64,000 nucleotides of DNA, taken from Bacillus sp. UNC41MFS5 (lineage in GTDB: Bacteria; Bacillota; Bacilli; Bacillales_B; DSM-18226). Where the stretch lies: contig NZ_KK366020.1 of the NCBI RefSeq assembly GCF_000686805.1, forward strand, positions 210,969-274,968. The letters run 5' to 3'. How positions within the stretch are numbered: position 1 is the first letter of the stretch; every line of letters begins with the position of its first letter. The notes below the pieces were generated by a model, which was given only the letters and a program-made list of their open reading frames with translations, was not told where the DNA came from and made no database searches. Positions 31,613 to 41,095 of this stretch are shown here, piece by piece. The position numbers were made by a program, and so were the translations under genes.

Positions 31613-34387
31613 ATAAAAGGCTTCAACTACAACATTCGTGCGAAAATCATTACCGGGTACTTTACCATCTTAATTTGTTTGGTGATATCCTTGCTCATCG
31701 TGATTGATAGAATGGCAGATTTACAGAAAGAGGTGGACTTCATATCCGGACACGATATAGAGGTACACGATTTGACGAACCAGATTCAAAAAAATGTTCT
31801 CGACATGGAAACCGGGATGAGAGGGTATGCGATCACTGGAAATGAGGAGTATCTGGAGCCGTATAATCTTGGGAGTCGGAACTGGCTGAATAACTACAAT
31901 AAACTTCATTCCTTGTTAGAGGATAACAGCAGGCAGCAGCGTAGTTTAGAGGAAATTAAACCGCTGATTATGAGCTGGATGACTAATTCTGGGGAATATG
32001 TCATCAATGCTAAAAAAGCCAATAATCAAACGGCCTTGGACCAGCATTTTAAGAAAAATACAGGAAAAAGAATGACCGACCAGCTCCGCACGCAGTTTGA
32101 TTCGTTTCTGGCCAGTGAAAAGAAAGTGATGGCAGGACGAATCAGTCAACTCAAACAAAACAATCAAAATTTAAAAGTGACGTTGTATACGCTGATTGGT
32201 TTGGTAACACTCATCACCATCGCGGCGGCAATATTACAGTCTAATTCAATTGTTCGAACCATCAATCAGGTGGTAAAAACGATTAAAGGGATCACCGATT
32301 CCGATTCAGATATCGACCTGACGACACGGTTGAAAGTGAATACTCATGACGAAACCCAGGAGCTTGCAGAGGCCATGAACAATCTGCTCAGCAATCTGGA
32401 GAAACATAATTGGATTCAGAAAAGTATGGCGGACATTTCAACATTGTATCAAGGGATTACGGATATTAGGGACTTGACGCAGTCGTTTATTTCAAGACTG
32501 GCTCCATTACTTCAAGCTTCTTTTGGTGTGGTATATCTTCGCAAAAATGAAGGGGGCGAAGTCTATTATGTCAAAGCGGCAGGCTATGCGGTTGCAGATG
32601 AGGAAGCAGCAGCGGCGAGTTTCCGATTGGGAGAAGGACTGATTGGCCAAGCTGCCGTCGATAAACGAATCTTTCTGATTGACCAGCTGCCGGAGGAACA
32701 TATCAAAGTAACCTCTGGCTTAGGGGCTTCCTCACCAAGAAATCTATTAATTGCTCCAATTTTAGTAGATGGTAAGGTAGAGGCCGTGATTGAGCTTGCT
32801 GCGCTTCAGCCGTTTCTCTCACAGCACCTTACCTTAGTTGATATGCTACAAGACAAATTCGGTTCGGCGATTACCAATGTAACGGGAAGAATGGAAGTGG
32901 AAAGGTTGCTAGGGGAATCCCAAGTTTTAACAGAAGAACTCCAGGCGCAATCCGAAGAACTCCAAGCACAATCGGAAGAATTGCAAATGCAGCAAGATCA
33001 ACTGCAAATGGCCAATGGATATTTGGAGCAGGAGAAGCAATATGCCATCCAACGAGCCCTGGAACTCAAAAAAGCGAAGGATGAATTGGAAGACTATTCA
33101 CGAAAACTCCAGATGAGTTCACAATACAAGACGGATTTTCTTGCCAATATGTCGCATGAGCTGCGCACGCCATTGAATAGTATTCTTATTCTGTCGCAAA
33201 TGCTGATGGAGAATAATAATGAGTTAAGCATGTCAGAAGTAGAAGAATACGCGGGTGTTGTTCATACGGCCGGCGGAGATTTGCTGAGGCTGATTGATGA
33301 TATTCTCGATTTATCGAAAATTGAAGCAGGAAAAATTGAAATTTTGACGGACGAAGTGAACGTAACAGAAATTCCACAGACGCTCAGGAATCTGTTCGAC
33401 CCCGTTGCGCGAAAAAAGAATTTGACCTTTGACGTGGTCACACATCCAGATGTTCCCCCTGTCATTTCAACGGATGGACAAAGATTGCAGCAAATTTTGA
33501 AAAATTTATTATCCAATGCCTTCAAATTTACGGAGCAGGGCGGCGTCACGGTACGAATTGAATTTGCTCCGCTTGAAAAAGTCGAGGAATTGCCTGACCT
33601 GCAAGAGGAAGCCGTCGTGCTGGCAATCGCTATCACCGATACTGGAATCGGCATTCCACTTGATAAGCAGCAAATTATTTTCAATGCCTTCCAACAGGTC
33701 GACGGTACCACGAACAGGCAATATGGCGGGACGGGACTTGGGTTATCGATTTGCCGGGAATTTACGCGTTTGCTTGGCGGGCTGCTTGAAGTCGAAAGTG
33801 AGCAAGATAAGGGAAGTACGTTCACCTTATATATACCGAGCCGGCTTGCGCCTGTCAGCCATGATTTGTTCGAAGTCTTGGCGCTGGAGGAAGTGGCGGC
33901 AAGTGCTAGTGAGATGACCGAGGAACAGGAATATATAGAAGAAACAGAATCGCCGTCCGTTGATCGAACGGAGGCTGAAACTTCAGATGAACGGTTGTTT
34001 AAAGGAAAGAAAGTGCTTCTTGTTGAGGATGATGGACGGAATGTATATGCGCTTGTGACGGCACTTGAGAAAAAAGGAGTGGTGGTTCAAGTGGCTGAGA
34101 ACGGGAAGCGGGCCATCGGAATTTTACAAGAACAAGCCGACTTTGACCTGGTTTTCATGGATATCATGATGCCGGTGATGGGAGGCTATGAGGCAATGAA
34201 GGTGATACGTCACGACCTGCAGATGGAAAGTCTGCCCATTATTGCGCTGACCGCTAAAGCCATGAAAGGAGAACGTGATAAGTGTATGGAGGCAGGTGCG
34301 TCTGATTATATTATGAAGCCATTAAAAATCGACCAACTATTCTCATTGATGCGGGTGTGGCTGACAGAGCAGGTGAATCAAGATTGA
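31613..34387 (+). CDS. rsbK: Hybrid sensor histidine kinase RsbK, apparent ATA start
   Basis: A membrane kinase of about 924 residues. It has a first transmembrane helix (residues ~10-30), a CHASE3 sensor ([24 protein letters not shown]), a second helix (~185-205), HAMP, GAF (~270-415), a coiled coil, HisKA ([17 protein letters not shown] with the phospho-His), an ATPase domain ([20 protein letters not shown]) and a C-terminal receiver ([21 protein letters not shown]). This is the layout of B. cereus RsbK, which controls RsbY. Coding continues upstream of the first standard start (TTG 31679, no ribosome site) back to ATA at 31613, which has AAGGAGG exactly 8 nt before it and gives a sensible [16 protein letters not shown] start. 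The stop overlaps rsbM. Confidence 0.9.
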   Translation: MKGFNYNIRAKIITGYFTILICLVISLLIVIDRMADLQKEVDFISGHDIEVHDLTNQIQKNVLDMETGMRGYAITGNEEYLEPYNLGSRNWLNNYNKLHSLLEDNSRQQRSLEEIKPLIMSWMTNSGEYVINAKKANNQTALDQHFKKNTGKRMTDQLRTQFDSFLASEKKVMAGRISQLKQNNQNLKVTLYTLIGLVTLITIAAAILQSNSIVRTINQVVKTIKGITDSDSDIDLTTRLKVNTHDETQELAEAMNNLLSNLEKHNWIQKSMADISTLYQGITDIRDLTQSFISRLAPLLQASFGVVYLRKNEGGEVYYVKAAGYAVADEEAAAASFRLGEGLIGQAAVDKRIFLIDQLPEEHIKVTSGLGASSPRNLLIAPILVDGKVEAVIELAALQPFLSQHLTLVDMLQDKFGSAITNVTGRMEVERLLGESQVLTEELQAQSEELQAQSEELQMQQDQLQMANGYLEQEKQYAIQRALELKKAKDELEDYSRKLQMSSQYKTDFLANMSHELRTPLNSILILSQMLMENNNELSMSEVEEYAGVVHTAGGDLLRLIDDILDLSKIEAGKIEILTDEVNVTEIPQTLRNLFDPVARKKNLTFDVVTHPDVPPVISTDGQRLQQILKNLLSNAFKFTEQGGVTVRIEFAPLEKVEELPDLQEEAVVLAIAITDTGIGIPLDKQQIIFNAFQQVDGTTNRQYGGTGLGLSICREFTRLLGGLLEVESEQDKGSTFTLYIPSRLAPVSHDLFEVLALEEVAASASEMTEEQEYIEETESPSVDRTEAETSDERLFKGKKVLLVEDDGRNVYALVTALEKKGVVVQVAENGKRAIGILQEQADFDLVFMDIMMPVMGGYEAMKVIRHDLQMESLPIIALTAKAMKGERDKCMEAGASDYIMKPLKIDQLFSLMRVWLTEQVNQD

Positions 34388-35433
34388 CGAACATGAAAAA
34401 CCCGGTGAACCTGACAAACCCAGTAAACCCAGTAAACCCAGTAAACCCAGTAAACCCAGTAAACCCAGTAAACCCAGTAAACCCAGTAAACCCAGTAAAC
34501 CCAGTAAACCCAGTAAACCCAGTAAACCCAGTAAACCCAGTGAACCTGACCAACCCGGTAAAACCGGTAACCCCGGTAACCCCGGCAGATTCCAATGTAT
34601 TCACAGAAACAATAGTGCCTACTGAGTTGCAGAATATCGAAATCAATTTGCTGCTTGAGGGTCTTTATCAAATGTACGGATATGACTTCAGGGGATATGT
34701 CCGTGCATCCTTAACTAGAAGGGTATTGAATCGCATGAAGGCGGAGCGGCTTCCGTCGATCACGGCTTTATTGGAAAAAGTACTTCACGACCAAGCGTAT
34801 TTGGAGCGATTATTGAATGATCTCTCGATTCGGATGACGGAAATGTACAGAGATCCTAGTTTCTTCGCCGCCTTTCGTAACCAGGTCGTACCGTTATTGC
34901 GCGAGCTTCCTGAGATTCGGATTTGGCATGCTGGCTGCGCAACGGGGGAAGAGGTCTATTCGATGGCCATTTTGATGCTGGAGGAAGGTCTGGCGAAAAA
35001 GACCACCATCTATGCAACCGATATAAATGAAAAAGCCCTTGCCGCTGCTCAAAAAGGAGCATTTCCTCTAAAGAAAATGCAGCAATATACGAAAAACTAT
35101 TTAAAGTCAGGGGGAAAAAAGGCTTTTTCCGAGTACTATACAACTGACCATCAGTTTGCTTATTTTTCTCCTAAATTGGAAGAGAACCTTACCTTTGCTC
35201 AGCATAATCTGGTGGCCGACAGTTCGTTTAATGAGTTTCATGTGATTTTATGCCGAAATGTCATGATCTATTTTGATAACGACTTGCAGCAGAAAGTCCA
35301 TGGCCTATTTTACGACAGTCTTGCTGAAGGTGGATTCATCGGCCTCGGCAGTAAAGAATCGATCCTGTTTATGCCAAAGGGTAAGCAATACGTGGAATTT
35401 AATCCACATGAACGAATATACAGAAAAGCGTAG
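34384..35433 (+). CDS. rsbM: CheR-type methyltransferase RsbM with (Asn-Pro-Val)n tail
   Basis: A 349-residue protein. The catalytic part (from ~90) is a CheR S-adenosylmethionine methyltransferase: [32 protein letters not shown] (SAM site), [29 protein letters not shown] and GLGSKES. In B. cereus RsbM methylates RsbK and tunes its activity. The first ~65 residues instead hold about 15 Asn-Pro-Val triplets, encoded by 14 tandem 9-bp units, a feature not in B. cereus RsbM (296 residues). Start TTG at 34384 overlaps the rsbK stop (TTGA) with AGGTGA 7 nt upstream. Confidence 0.92.
   Translation: MTNMKNPVNLTNPVNPVNPVNPVNPVNPVNPVNPVNPVNPVNPVNPVNPVNPVNLTNPVKPVTPVTPADSNVFTETIVPTELQNIEINLLLEGLYQMYGYDFRGYVRASLTRRVLNRMKAERLPSITALLEKVLHDQAYLERLLNDLSIRMTEMYRDPSFFAAFRNQVVPLLRELPEIRIWHAGCATGEEVYSMAILMLEEGLAKKTTIYATDINEKALAAAQKGAFPLKKMQQYTKNYLKSGGKKAFSEYYTTDHQFAYFSPKLEENLTFAQHNLVADSSFNEFHVILCRNVMIYFDNDLQQKVHGLFYDSLAEGGFIGLGSKESILFMPKGKQYVEFNPHERIYRKA
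34417..34542. repeat. 14 tandem copies of a 9-bp repeat in rsbM
   Basis: AACCCAGTA repeated 13 times plus a final AACCCAGTG; flanked on both sides by near-identical AACCTGAC[AC]. Each unit encodes Asn-Pro-Val, so gain or loss of units keeps the frame. Confidence 0.97.
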
Positions 35434-35471
35434 GTGCCGACGCCCACATTGGGTGTCAGGCACCTTTTTTT
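35432..35471 (+). terminator. Terminator after rsbM
   Basis: AGGTGCCGACGCCC-ACATT-GGGTGTCAGGCACCT with one bulged A, followed by seven T; its right arm is a copy of the dispersed GGTGTCAGGCACC word. Confidence 0.88.
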
Positions 35472-35485
35472 ATCATTATCAGTAT

Positions 35486-35511
35486 GATTAATATCCGGAT
35501 AAATCGGGTAT
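35486..35511 (+). promoter_or_regulatory. Candidate SigB-type promoter of the cardiolipin synthase gene
   Basis: GATTAA (one mismatch to GTTTAA), 14 nt, GGGTAT; 46 bp before the start. Confidence 0.5.
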
Positions 35512-35556
35512 TACCCCATAAGGGTATCTAGATAAATTTTGGGGGAGAACGATGTG

Positions 35557-37056
35557 ATGAAAAAACGGAGGATGGAATTTGTTTTTATCATTTTAATGGT
35601 TGCGCTAGCCTATTTAGTGTTTTTTACCGACGTTCCGTTCCTGTCGAAAGTGATTTCCATCGCGATCTATGGGGGAATGATCTTCATCACGGTATTTTCG
35701 TTAATGCTGGAAAATCGGACCGCACAAAACACGCTTTTATGGATTTATATTTTAGTGTTCTTGCCCATCCTTGGCTATATCATTTATGTCTATTCAGGCC
35801 AATTATTATTAAAGGGCTATCTTTTTAAAAGTAAGCGCATCAAGGACCGTGAAGTGTTTGATAGAATGAGCCAAAAAACGGAGAAGGTCGATTTTTCCCA
35901 GTTAAATTATCATCAGCACCATTTTACTCACTATTTAGACCGGGCAACTTCCACACCTACGAATTCCAATACTCACACCAAAATTTTAAAAAATGGCGAG
36001 GAAACGTTCAGAGAAATCAAAAAAGCACTCCACGATGCTAAGGACTTTATCCATCTGGAATATTACATCTTCCGAGATGACCGGTTAGGGAATGAAATCA
36101 TCGACATCTTAATCGATAGGGTGCAAGAAGGGGTAGAAGTACGTTTGATGTACGATGCGGTAGGAAGTATCACCCTTTCAAGCACTGCGATTAAAAGAAT
36201 GAAGGATGCAGGAATCAGGGTCCAGCCTTTTTTACCAATAAAAAGCGGCCTGATTAATCAAAAGTTTAACTTTCGGAATCATCGTAAAATTATTGTCATT
36301 GACGGGAAGGTAGGATTTGTCGGTGGACTGAATATTGGGGTCGAATATCTTGGGGAAGATGAGAATTTTGGATTCTGGTGTGATACCCATGTCTTTCTTG
36401 AAGGGGAAGCGGTCCAAACCCTGCATGCCGTGTTTTTATTAGATTGGCGGTATGTGAGCGGGGAAATGCTGGTGACGGATGAACGCTATATGAAACCAAA
36501 ACCTGCTCTCGGCGACGGTCTCGTGCATGTCGTCGCCACCGGCCCGGAAACCAAACGGATGAGTGACCATTATTATGCGATGATCTCCTGTGCAACAAAA
36601 TCAATTTGGATAGCGTCGCCGTACTTCGTCCCCAATCCAGCCATTCGAACGGCACTACGGATTGCCGCACATAAAGGGATTCAAATTCGAATCATGGTGC
36701 CTGACACCAATGACGGTTTTCTCACCCAATATGCGACGCGTTCCTATTTACCGGAATTGTTGCGTGCCGGAGTCGAAATTTATTCGTACCAAAAGGGGTT
36801 CCTTCATAAGAAAGTGATGATTGTGGATGGGGATCTCGCCACGATTGGCACAGCAAATATGGATATGCGCAGCTTTCGTCTCAACTTTGAGGTGAATTTA
36901 TTTTTAATAGGGACTGAATCCATCCAAGACCTTGTGGCTCATTATGAGGAAGACTTGGAGGATTGCTTGAGAATCCGCCCAGTGGAATTTTACAAAAGAC
37001 GGTTTACTGAAAAGGTAAAGGAATCCTTTGCTCGTCTATTTTCGGGCGTTTTATAA
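35557..37056 (+). CDS. cls: Cardiolipin synthase (phospholipase D family)
   Basis: A 499-residue membrane enzyme: two N-terminal transmembrane helices, then two PLD domains with HKD motifs HRKIIVIDGKVGFVGG and HKKVMIVDGDLATIGTANMD. It condenses two phosphatidylglycerols to cardiolipin and glycerol. The start at 35557 has GGGGGAG 9 nt upstream; a GTG at 35554 is possible. The exact 13-mer GGTGCCTGACACC lies in frame at 36696-36708 and encodes MVPDT just before the second domain. The amylase gene follows after 28 bp, probably in one operon, downstream of a possible SigB promoter. Confidence 0.92.
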   Translation: MKKRRMEFVFIILMVALAYLVFFTDVPFLSKVISIAIYGGMIFITVFSLMLENRTAQNTLLWIYILVFLPILGYIIYVYSGQLLLKGYLFKSKRIKDREVFDRMSQKTEKVDFSQLNYHQHHFTHYLDRATSTPTNSNTHTKILKNGEETFREIKKALHDAKDFIHLEYYIFRDDRLGNEIIDILIDRVQEGVEVRLMYDAVGSITLSSTAIKRMKDAGIRVQPFLPIKSGLINQKFNFRNHRKIIVIDGKVGFVGGLNIGVEYLGEDENFGFWCDTHVFLEGEAVQTLHAVFLLDWRYVSGEMLVTDERYMKPKPALGDGLVHVVATGPETKRMSDHYYAMISCATKSIWIASPYFVPNPAIRTALRIAAHKGIQIRIMVPDTNDGFLTQYATRSYLPELLRAGVEIYSYQKGFLHKKVMIVDGDLATIGTANMDMRSFRLNFEVNLFLIGTESIQDLVAHYEEDLEDCLRIRPVEFYKRRFTEKVKESFARLFSGVL

Positions 37057-37084
37057 AAATTGCCAAGAAAAAGGGGAAATAACG

Positions 37085-38542
37085 ATGAAACGAAACCATA
37101 CGATGATGCAATTTTTTGAGTGGCATATTGAAGCAGATGGTACCCATTGGAACCGACTGCAAGAGATCGCGCCGGAACTGAAACTGAAAGGAATCAATTC
37201 GGTGTGGATTCCACCCGTAACGAAAGGTCAATCGGCAGAAGATACGGGCTATGGAGTATACGATCTTTATGATTTGGGTGAATTCAATCAAAAAGGGACG
37301 GTCCGCACGAAATATGGAACGAAGCAAGAATTACTAGACGCGATTGCCGCATTGTCTACTCATGGAATTCATGTCTATGTAGATGTGGTCATGAATCATA
37401 AAGGTGGGGCAGATGAAACCGAGCGATTTCAAGTCATTGAAGTGAGCCAGGACGACCGAACAGATGAGATTTCTGAGCCGTTTGAAATAGAGGGGTATAC
37501 GAAATTCACCTTCCCGAATCGAAAGGATAAGTACTCAGCGTTCAAATGGGGAGTTGAACATTTTAATGGTATCGACTACGACGCAAAAACAGAGAAAACC
37601 GGAATTTTTCGGATGGTCGGCGATGATAAAAAGTGGAATGACCATGTTGATGATGAATTTGGTAATTACGACTATTTAATGTTTGCAAATATTGACTACC
37701 ATCATCCAGATGTACAAGAGGAAATGATTCAGTGGGGAAACTGGCTTGCTGATACATTACAATGCAGCGGTTACCGCTTAGACGCGATTAAACATATTGA
37801 TTTTAATTTTATTAAAAAATTTGTAGATGAAGTCAGGAAGCAGCGAGGAAAAGACTTTTATTTTCTAGGTGAATTTTGGGTCCCAGAGCTTTCTGCATGC
37901 CAATCGTTTTTGGAGAATGTGGAGTACAAGCTCCAGTTATTCGACGTTCCCCTTCATTATAAATTCCACGAAGCAGCAATGGCCGGGTCCGATTTTGATC
38001 TGACAACCATTTTCGATGATACTTTGGTTCAAACAAATCCCGAACATGCGGTCACTTTTGTGGATAATCATGACACCCAGCCAAACGAAGCCCTTGAATC
38101 ATGGGTGGAGGATTGGTTTAAGCAGCCTGCTTATGCGCTTATTCTGCTTCGCAAGGATGGTTATCCAAGTATATTTTATGGAGATTATTTTGGCATTGGA
38201 GGAGAAGATCCAATTGAAGGAAAGAGGGGAGCAATTGATCCGCTCCTGTTTGCTCGTGATAAAAAAGCCTATGGTGAACAGGAAGATTATTTCGATGATC
38301 CTCATTTGATTGGCTGGGTCCGTCGTGGCTTGGAGGAACTGGAGCGTTCAGGCTGTGCTGTCCTCATTTCTAATCAGGACGATGGTGAAAAAAGAATGTT
38401 CGTCGGTGAAGACCGGGCAGGAGAAATATGGGTGGACCTTACAGGAACACGCGACGAGCAGATTCAAATTGAAGAAGATGGATTTGCCACTTTCCTTGTT
38501 AACAGCGGCAGTGTGTCAGTGTGGGCACAACCTGAAGAATAG
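37085..38542 (+). CDS. Cytoplasmic alpha-amylase (GH13)
   Basis: A 485-residue glycoside hydrolase of family 13 (subfamily 5 type). The catalytic regions are visible: VYVDVVMNHKGG (region I), CSGYRLDAIKHID (nucleophile Asp), FYFLGEFW (acid Glu) and VTFVDNHDTQP (third Asp). It begins MKRNHTMMQFFEWHIEADG with no signal peptide, so it acts inside the cell on alpha-1,4-glucans or maltodextrins. AAGGGG precedes the ATG at 8 nt. It follows cardiolipin synthase closely; a terminator follows. Confidence 0.92.
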   Translation: MKRNHTMMQFFEWHIEADGTHWNRLQEIAPELKLKGINSVWIPPVTKGQSAEDTGYGVYDLYDLGEFNQKGTVRTKYGTKQELLDAIAALSTHGIHVYVDVVMNHKGGADETERFQVIEVSQDDRTDEISEPFEIEGYTKFTFPNRKDKYSAFKWGVEHFNGIDYDAKTEKTGIFRMVGDDKKWNDHVDDEFGNYDYLMFANIDYHHPDVQEEMIQWGNWLADTLQCSGYRLDAIKHIDFNFIKKFVDEVRKQRGKDFYFLGEFWVPELSACQSFLENVEYKLQLFDVPLHYKFHEAAMAGSDFDLTTIFDDTLVQTNPEHAVTFVDNHDTQPNEALESWVEDWFKQPAYALILLRKDGYPSIFYGDYFGIGGEDPIEGKRGAIDPLLFARDKKAYGEQEDYFDDPHLIGWVRRGLEELERSGCAVLISNQDDGEKRMFVGEDRAGEIWVDLTGTRDEQIQIEEDGFATFLVNSGSVSVWAQPEE

Positions 38543-38570
38543 CTATTTTAAAATAGAGTCAAACCAGAAG

Positions 38571-38595
38571 CACCTTGTTTATCGAGGTGTTTTTT
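38571..38595 (+). terminator. Terminator after the amylase gene
   Basis: CACCTTG-TTTAT-CGAGGTG followed by six T. Confidence 0.82.
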
Positions 38596-38610
38596 CTATG
38601 TGAAAAACAT

Positions 38611-38638
38611 AAAAAGAGACTGCGTGATGGGCAGTCTC
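38611..38638 (-). terminator. Terminator of the GlsB-type gene (minus strand)
   Basis: GAGACTGC and GCAGTCTC form an 8-bp stem with five T on the minus strand. Confidence 0.8.
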
Positions 38639-38655
38639 CTGAGTGAACATATTAA

Positions 38656-38910
38656 TTAAGCTTCCCGCCTCATACTTTTCATAAGGAAGCCGACGATTAA
38701 TGTGAGAAGAATCGCACCTATGATGGCTGGGATTAGATAAAATCCTCCGACTTCAGGACCCCAATCGCCTAATATCACTGATCCGAGAAAGGCACCAATA
38801 AATCCGGCAATGATATTTCCAATGACACCTCCTGGAATATCACGTCCAATGACGAGACCTCCTAACCACCCGATGATTCCTCCGATTATTAAAGACCAAA
38901 TAAATCCCAT
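38656..38910 (-). CDS. GlsB/YeaQ/YmgE-family small membrane protein
   Basis: An 84-residue, three-helix, glycine-rich membrane protein (IIGGIIGWLGGLVIG, GNIIAGFIGAFLG, LIPAIIGAILLTLIVGFL). These transglycosylase-associated proteins are stress-induced in many bacteria; the precise function is unknown. A good SigB-type promoter lies 46-70 bp upstream, fitting that pattern. The gene is divergent from another SigB-type promoter and stress gene. Confidence 0.85.
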   Translation of the reverse strand: MGFIWSLIIGGIIGWLGGLVIGRDIPGGVIGNIIAGFIGAFLGSVILGDWGPEVGGFYLIPAIIGAILLTLIVGFLMKSMRREA

Positions 38911-38955
38911 GAAAATTCATCCCTTTCTATAAGTAATGTGGAACTTAGTCATGTA

Positions 38956-38980
38956 ATACCCGGTCCTTCAATGGCCAAAC
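38956..38980 (-). promoter_or_regulatory. SigB-type promoter of the GlsB-type gene
   Basis: Minus strand: GTTTGG, 13 nt, GGGTAT. Confidence 0.78.
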
Positions 38981-39016
38981 ATTTTTTGATAAAAAAATCA
39001 TTTTTTCAACATAAAG

Positions 39017-39041
39017 GTTTCAATTTTTTTAAAAGGGTTAT
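39017..39041 (+). promoter_or_regulatory. SigB-type promoter of the YflT-like gene
   Basis: GTTTCA, 12 nt, GGGTTAT; 69 bp before the start. Confidence 0.78.
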
Positions 39042-39109
39042 ACACCTAATTAACACCACGTAGCATTTCAACTTACTAACGAAATCAAAAAATTTAGGAG
39101 GTAGTTTAA

Positions 39110-39430
39110 ATGAGACAGGTCAAACTAGTGGAAAATGGTCTTCAAGCCAAACAAGAAATTGAACAATTATTAAATCAAGGGTTCACCAAAGATGAGGTTT
39201 ACTTATTGGCCCACGGCAAAGAACGTTCAGAGGATTTGACGGAGTCGCTGGATACCAATGAGATAGGAGTAAACGAACAAGGATTCTTTGATTCCATCGC
39301 AAATGTTTTTCGTTCCCGCGGGGACGAGCTGCGGTCAAAAATGGAATCTTTAGGAATAACGGATACAGAGGCACAACACTTTGAGAAGGAATTGGATCGA
39401 GGAAGAGTCATGGTTGTGGCAGCAAAATAA
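39110..39430 (+). CDS. General stress protein, YflT-like
   Basis: A 106-residue soluble protein of the YflT (general stress protein 17M) family: KLVENGLQAKQEIEQLLNQG, then FTKDEVYLLAHGKERSEDL. The C-terminal half is an acidic helical stretch ending GRVMVVAAK. B. subtilis YflT is SigB-dependent and of similar length. AGGAGG lies 8 nt upstream and a SigB-type promoter precedes it. Molecular function unknown. Confidence 0.85.
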   Translation: MRQVKLVENGLQAKQEIEQLLNQGFTKDEVYLLAHGKERSEDLTESLDTNEIGVNEQGFFDSIANVFRSRGDELRSKMESLGITDTEAQHFEKELDRGRVMVVAAK

Positions 39431-39493
39431 AATTCAAGCGGGGAACAAGAGGGTTTCCTTTTGTTCCCTAACACAAAGAAAGGGGTAAAGGTG

Positions 39494-39676
39494 ATGAAAA
39501 TTTCAAAAGTGAACTTGGCTGATTTTTTTGGAGGAAACGTTCGAGCACGACGTAAAATGCGAAGGGAACATTGTCAAGATGCTAACTTTCAAAACCCAAT
39601 CATTCACAAGCAAATAAACGGTGAGAAAGTATATGTTCCATTAAATCTTGGCAGGGTTTGGAATCAGGTAAATTGA
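39494..39676 (+). CDS. Small basic protein, unknown
   Basis: A 60-residue protein starting MKISKVNLADFFGGNVRARR, very basic in the middle (RARRKMRREH) and ending VYVPLNLGRVWNQVN. I do not recognise the family. AGGGGT lies 7-8 nt before the ATG. It may be co-transcribed with the YflT-like gene, though a stem (GGGAACAA/TTGTTCCC) without T run lies between them. Confidence 0.5.
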   Translation: MKISKVNLADFFGGNVRARRKMRREHCQDANFQNPIIHKQINGEKVYVPLNLGRVWNQVN

Positions 39677-39730
39677 ATCTCCGCGTGGAATTAAATCACG
39701 GGGTCGTGTCAGCAGACCCAAATGTACGAT

Positions 39731-39771
39731 AAATTCGCCTTCTAAGAATGTAGTGGAGGGCGAATTTTTTA
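39731..39771 (+). terminator. Terminator after the small basic protein gene
   Basis: AAATTCGCC and GGCGAATTT pair over a 19-nt loop, followed by TTTATT. Confidence 0.6.
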
Positions 39772-39867
39772 TTAAAAAGGAATTTTTTAAAAAATGGATA
39801 GAAAAGGAAACTATTAAGGCGAAGTTTGTGATAGAATAAACATTGTGTGAAAAAAGGAGGTTGTAGG

Positions 39868-40110
39868 GTGATAAATGATTTTGGACAAATGGCATTGTTA
39901 AGTATTGTGTCACATTTAATTTTTATAGCGATTTCCTGGTGGGCCCTGCAAGCGATTCGTTTGGATCAATTGCTGAAAGCGGGCCATGTATTTCAGGCGC
40001 GGTTACTTTACATATTATTAGCCATCATCATTGGTTCATCTGTTAGTAACTTTTTCCTTGATTATCTCCAATGGTCGAGACAGCTGCCTTTGATCATGCA
40101 AAATAGCTAA
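39868..40110 (+). CDS. ywzB: YwzB family membrane protein (DUF1146)
   Basis: An 80-residue protein with two transmembrane helices (LLSIVSHLIFIAISWWALQAI and LLYILLAIIIGSSVSNFFLDYL) that matches B. subtilis YwzB along its length. GTG start with AAGGAGG 7 nt upstream. In B. subtilis it lies between atpC and the ywmB-murAA-spoIID genes; the right-hand neighbours are kept here but stress genes stand on its left. Function unknown. Confidence 0.85.
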   Translation: MINDFGQMALLSIVSHLIFIAISWWALQAIRLDQLLKAGHVFQARLLYILLAIIIGSSVSNFFLDYLQWSRQLPLIMQNS

Positions 40111-40283
40111 TTGGAAAAAATTTAGGTCTTCATACATGTTTCTATTTGTTCAGAAATTGAGTACAATCGTCTTTGTGTGGAAAAATAACATCAATAGATC
40201 ATGGAACTTTGTCTAAAAGTGACGACATTTCCCAAGTATGCTACTCCTCTACCTGGTAACAATGGTAGTAAGGGGGAGTAGAG

Positions 40284-41063
40284 ATGAAGAGAAAGAGTCA
40301 AATCCTTTTGAGCGTAGTTATCATAATTAGTGTAATCTTGGTTGTAATTGGGAACCAAACAAGTGAAGCAAATGGCGGCGGAGCTAGTTCTTTTTTTGAA
40401 AAAGAAATGGACTTAATAAAAATTGGCTCGATGTTACAATCCGAAAATATTTTGCTCGATGAATGGACTTTTTATGCAAGAGAGCATTTGGATGGCATGA
40501 AAAGTGAGCAGGAAGTGAAGGACTACGCTAAAGAGCTTCAAGCTAAGTTTCCTGATTGGGAATGGTCTGTTAAAAATACCAGCCAAAAATGGGAAGTAAC
40601 AGCAGTATCTCCAACATCTAAACACCACAACGAAATGCTTCAAATTATGGCAACCCACACAAAACAACCTGTTAATGCGTATATAGTATATAGTATCTCT
40701 GGTAAGGAGTGGAATTCGGCGACAAAGGCCTTTTTCACCACTAATCAATTTAAAACTAGGCTAACTGACATATTTCGAGGAAAACCAACAGTTTTCTCTT
40801 GTATGAAAGGTACAGTCGGTGATAAGATGGATAAGTCTTTACCTAAGACTATGAATCAAATGATGTCAAGATTTAAAGCAAAAGAAATCGAAGCGTTAAA
40901 AGAGGAGACTTTCATGTCTGTTTCGGCCAATTCGCCGATGTTTACAGGCTCCATAGAGAATCAACGAGAGAACATGAATTTACAAGTTGGCATACGCTCC
41001 GAAGGATTGGGCGGTAAGACTACCATCGTAGTTGGCACACCAATCATTACGATTGAATATTAA
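40284..41063 (+). CDS. ywmB: YwmB-like secreted protein
   Basis: A 259-residue protein with an N-terminal signal or anchor segment ([19 protein letters not shown]) and a globular extracellular part in two similar halves, the TATA-box-binding-like fold assigned to YwmB. Its place between ywzB and murA, as in B. subtilis, supports the name. AAGGGGG precedes the start. The family's role is not known; the position suggests the cell envelope. Confidence 0.8.
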   Translation: MKRKSQILLSVVIIISVILVVIGNQTSEANGGGASSFFEKEMDLIKIGSMLQSENILLDEWTFYAREHLDGMKSEQEVKDYAKELQAKFPDWEWSVKNTSQKWEVTAVSPTSKHHNEMLQIMATHTKQPVNAYIVYSISGKEWNSATKAFFTTNQFKTRLTDIFRGKPTVFSCMKGTVGDKMDKSLPKTMNQMMSRFKAKEIEALKEETFMSVSANSPMFTGSIENQRENMNLQVGIRSEGLGGKTTIVVGTPIITIEY

Positions 41064-41095
41064 TATAGAGAAAATGGACGCGGAGGGGAATACTC

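Noticed and set aside
34417..34542. Possible CRISPR array
   Set aside because: Units are 9 bp with no spacers and encode an in-frame peptide; no cas genes in the window.
34311..34671. Antisense open frames over the rsbM repeats (Thr-Gly-Phe and Tyr-Trp-Val repeats)
   Set aside because: Any frame through a 9-bp repeat stays open; no start signals, and the sense frame continues into a real methyltransferase.
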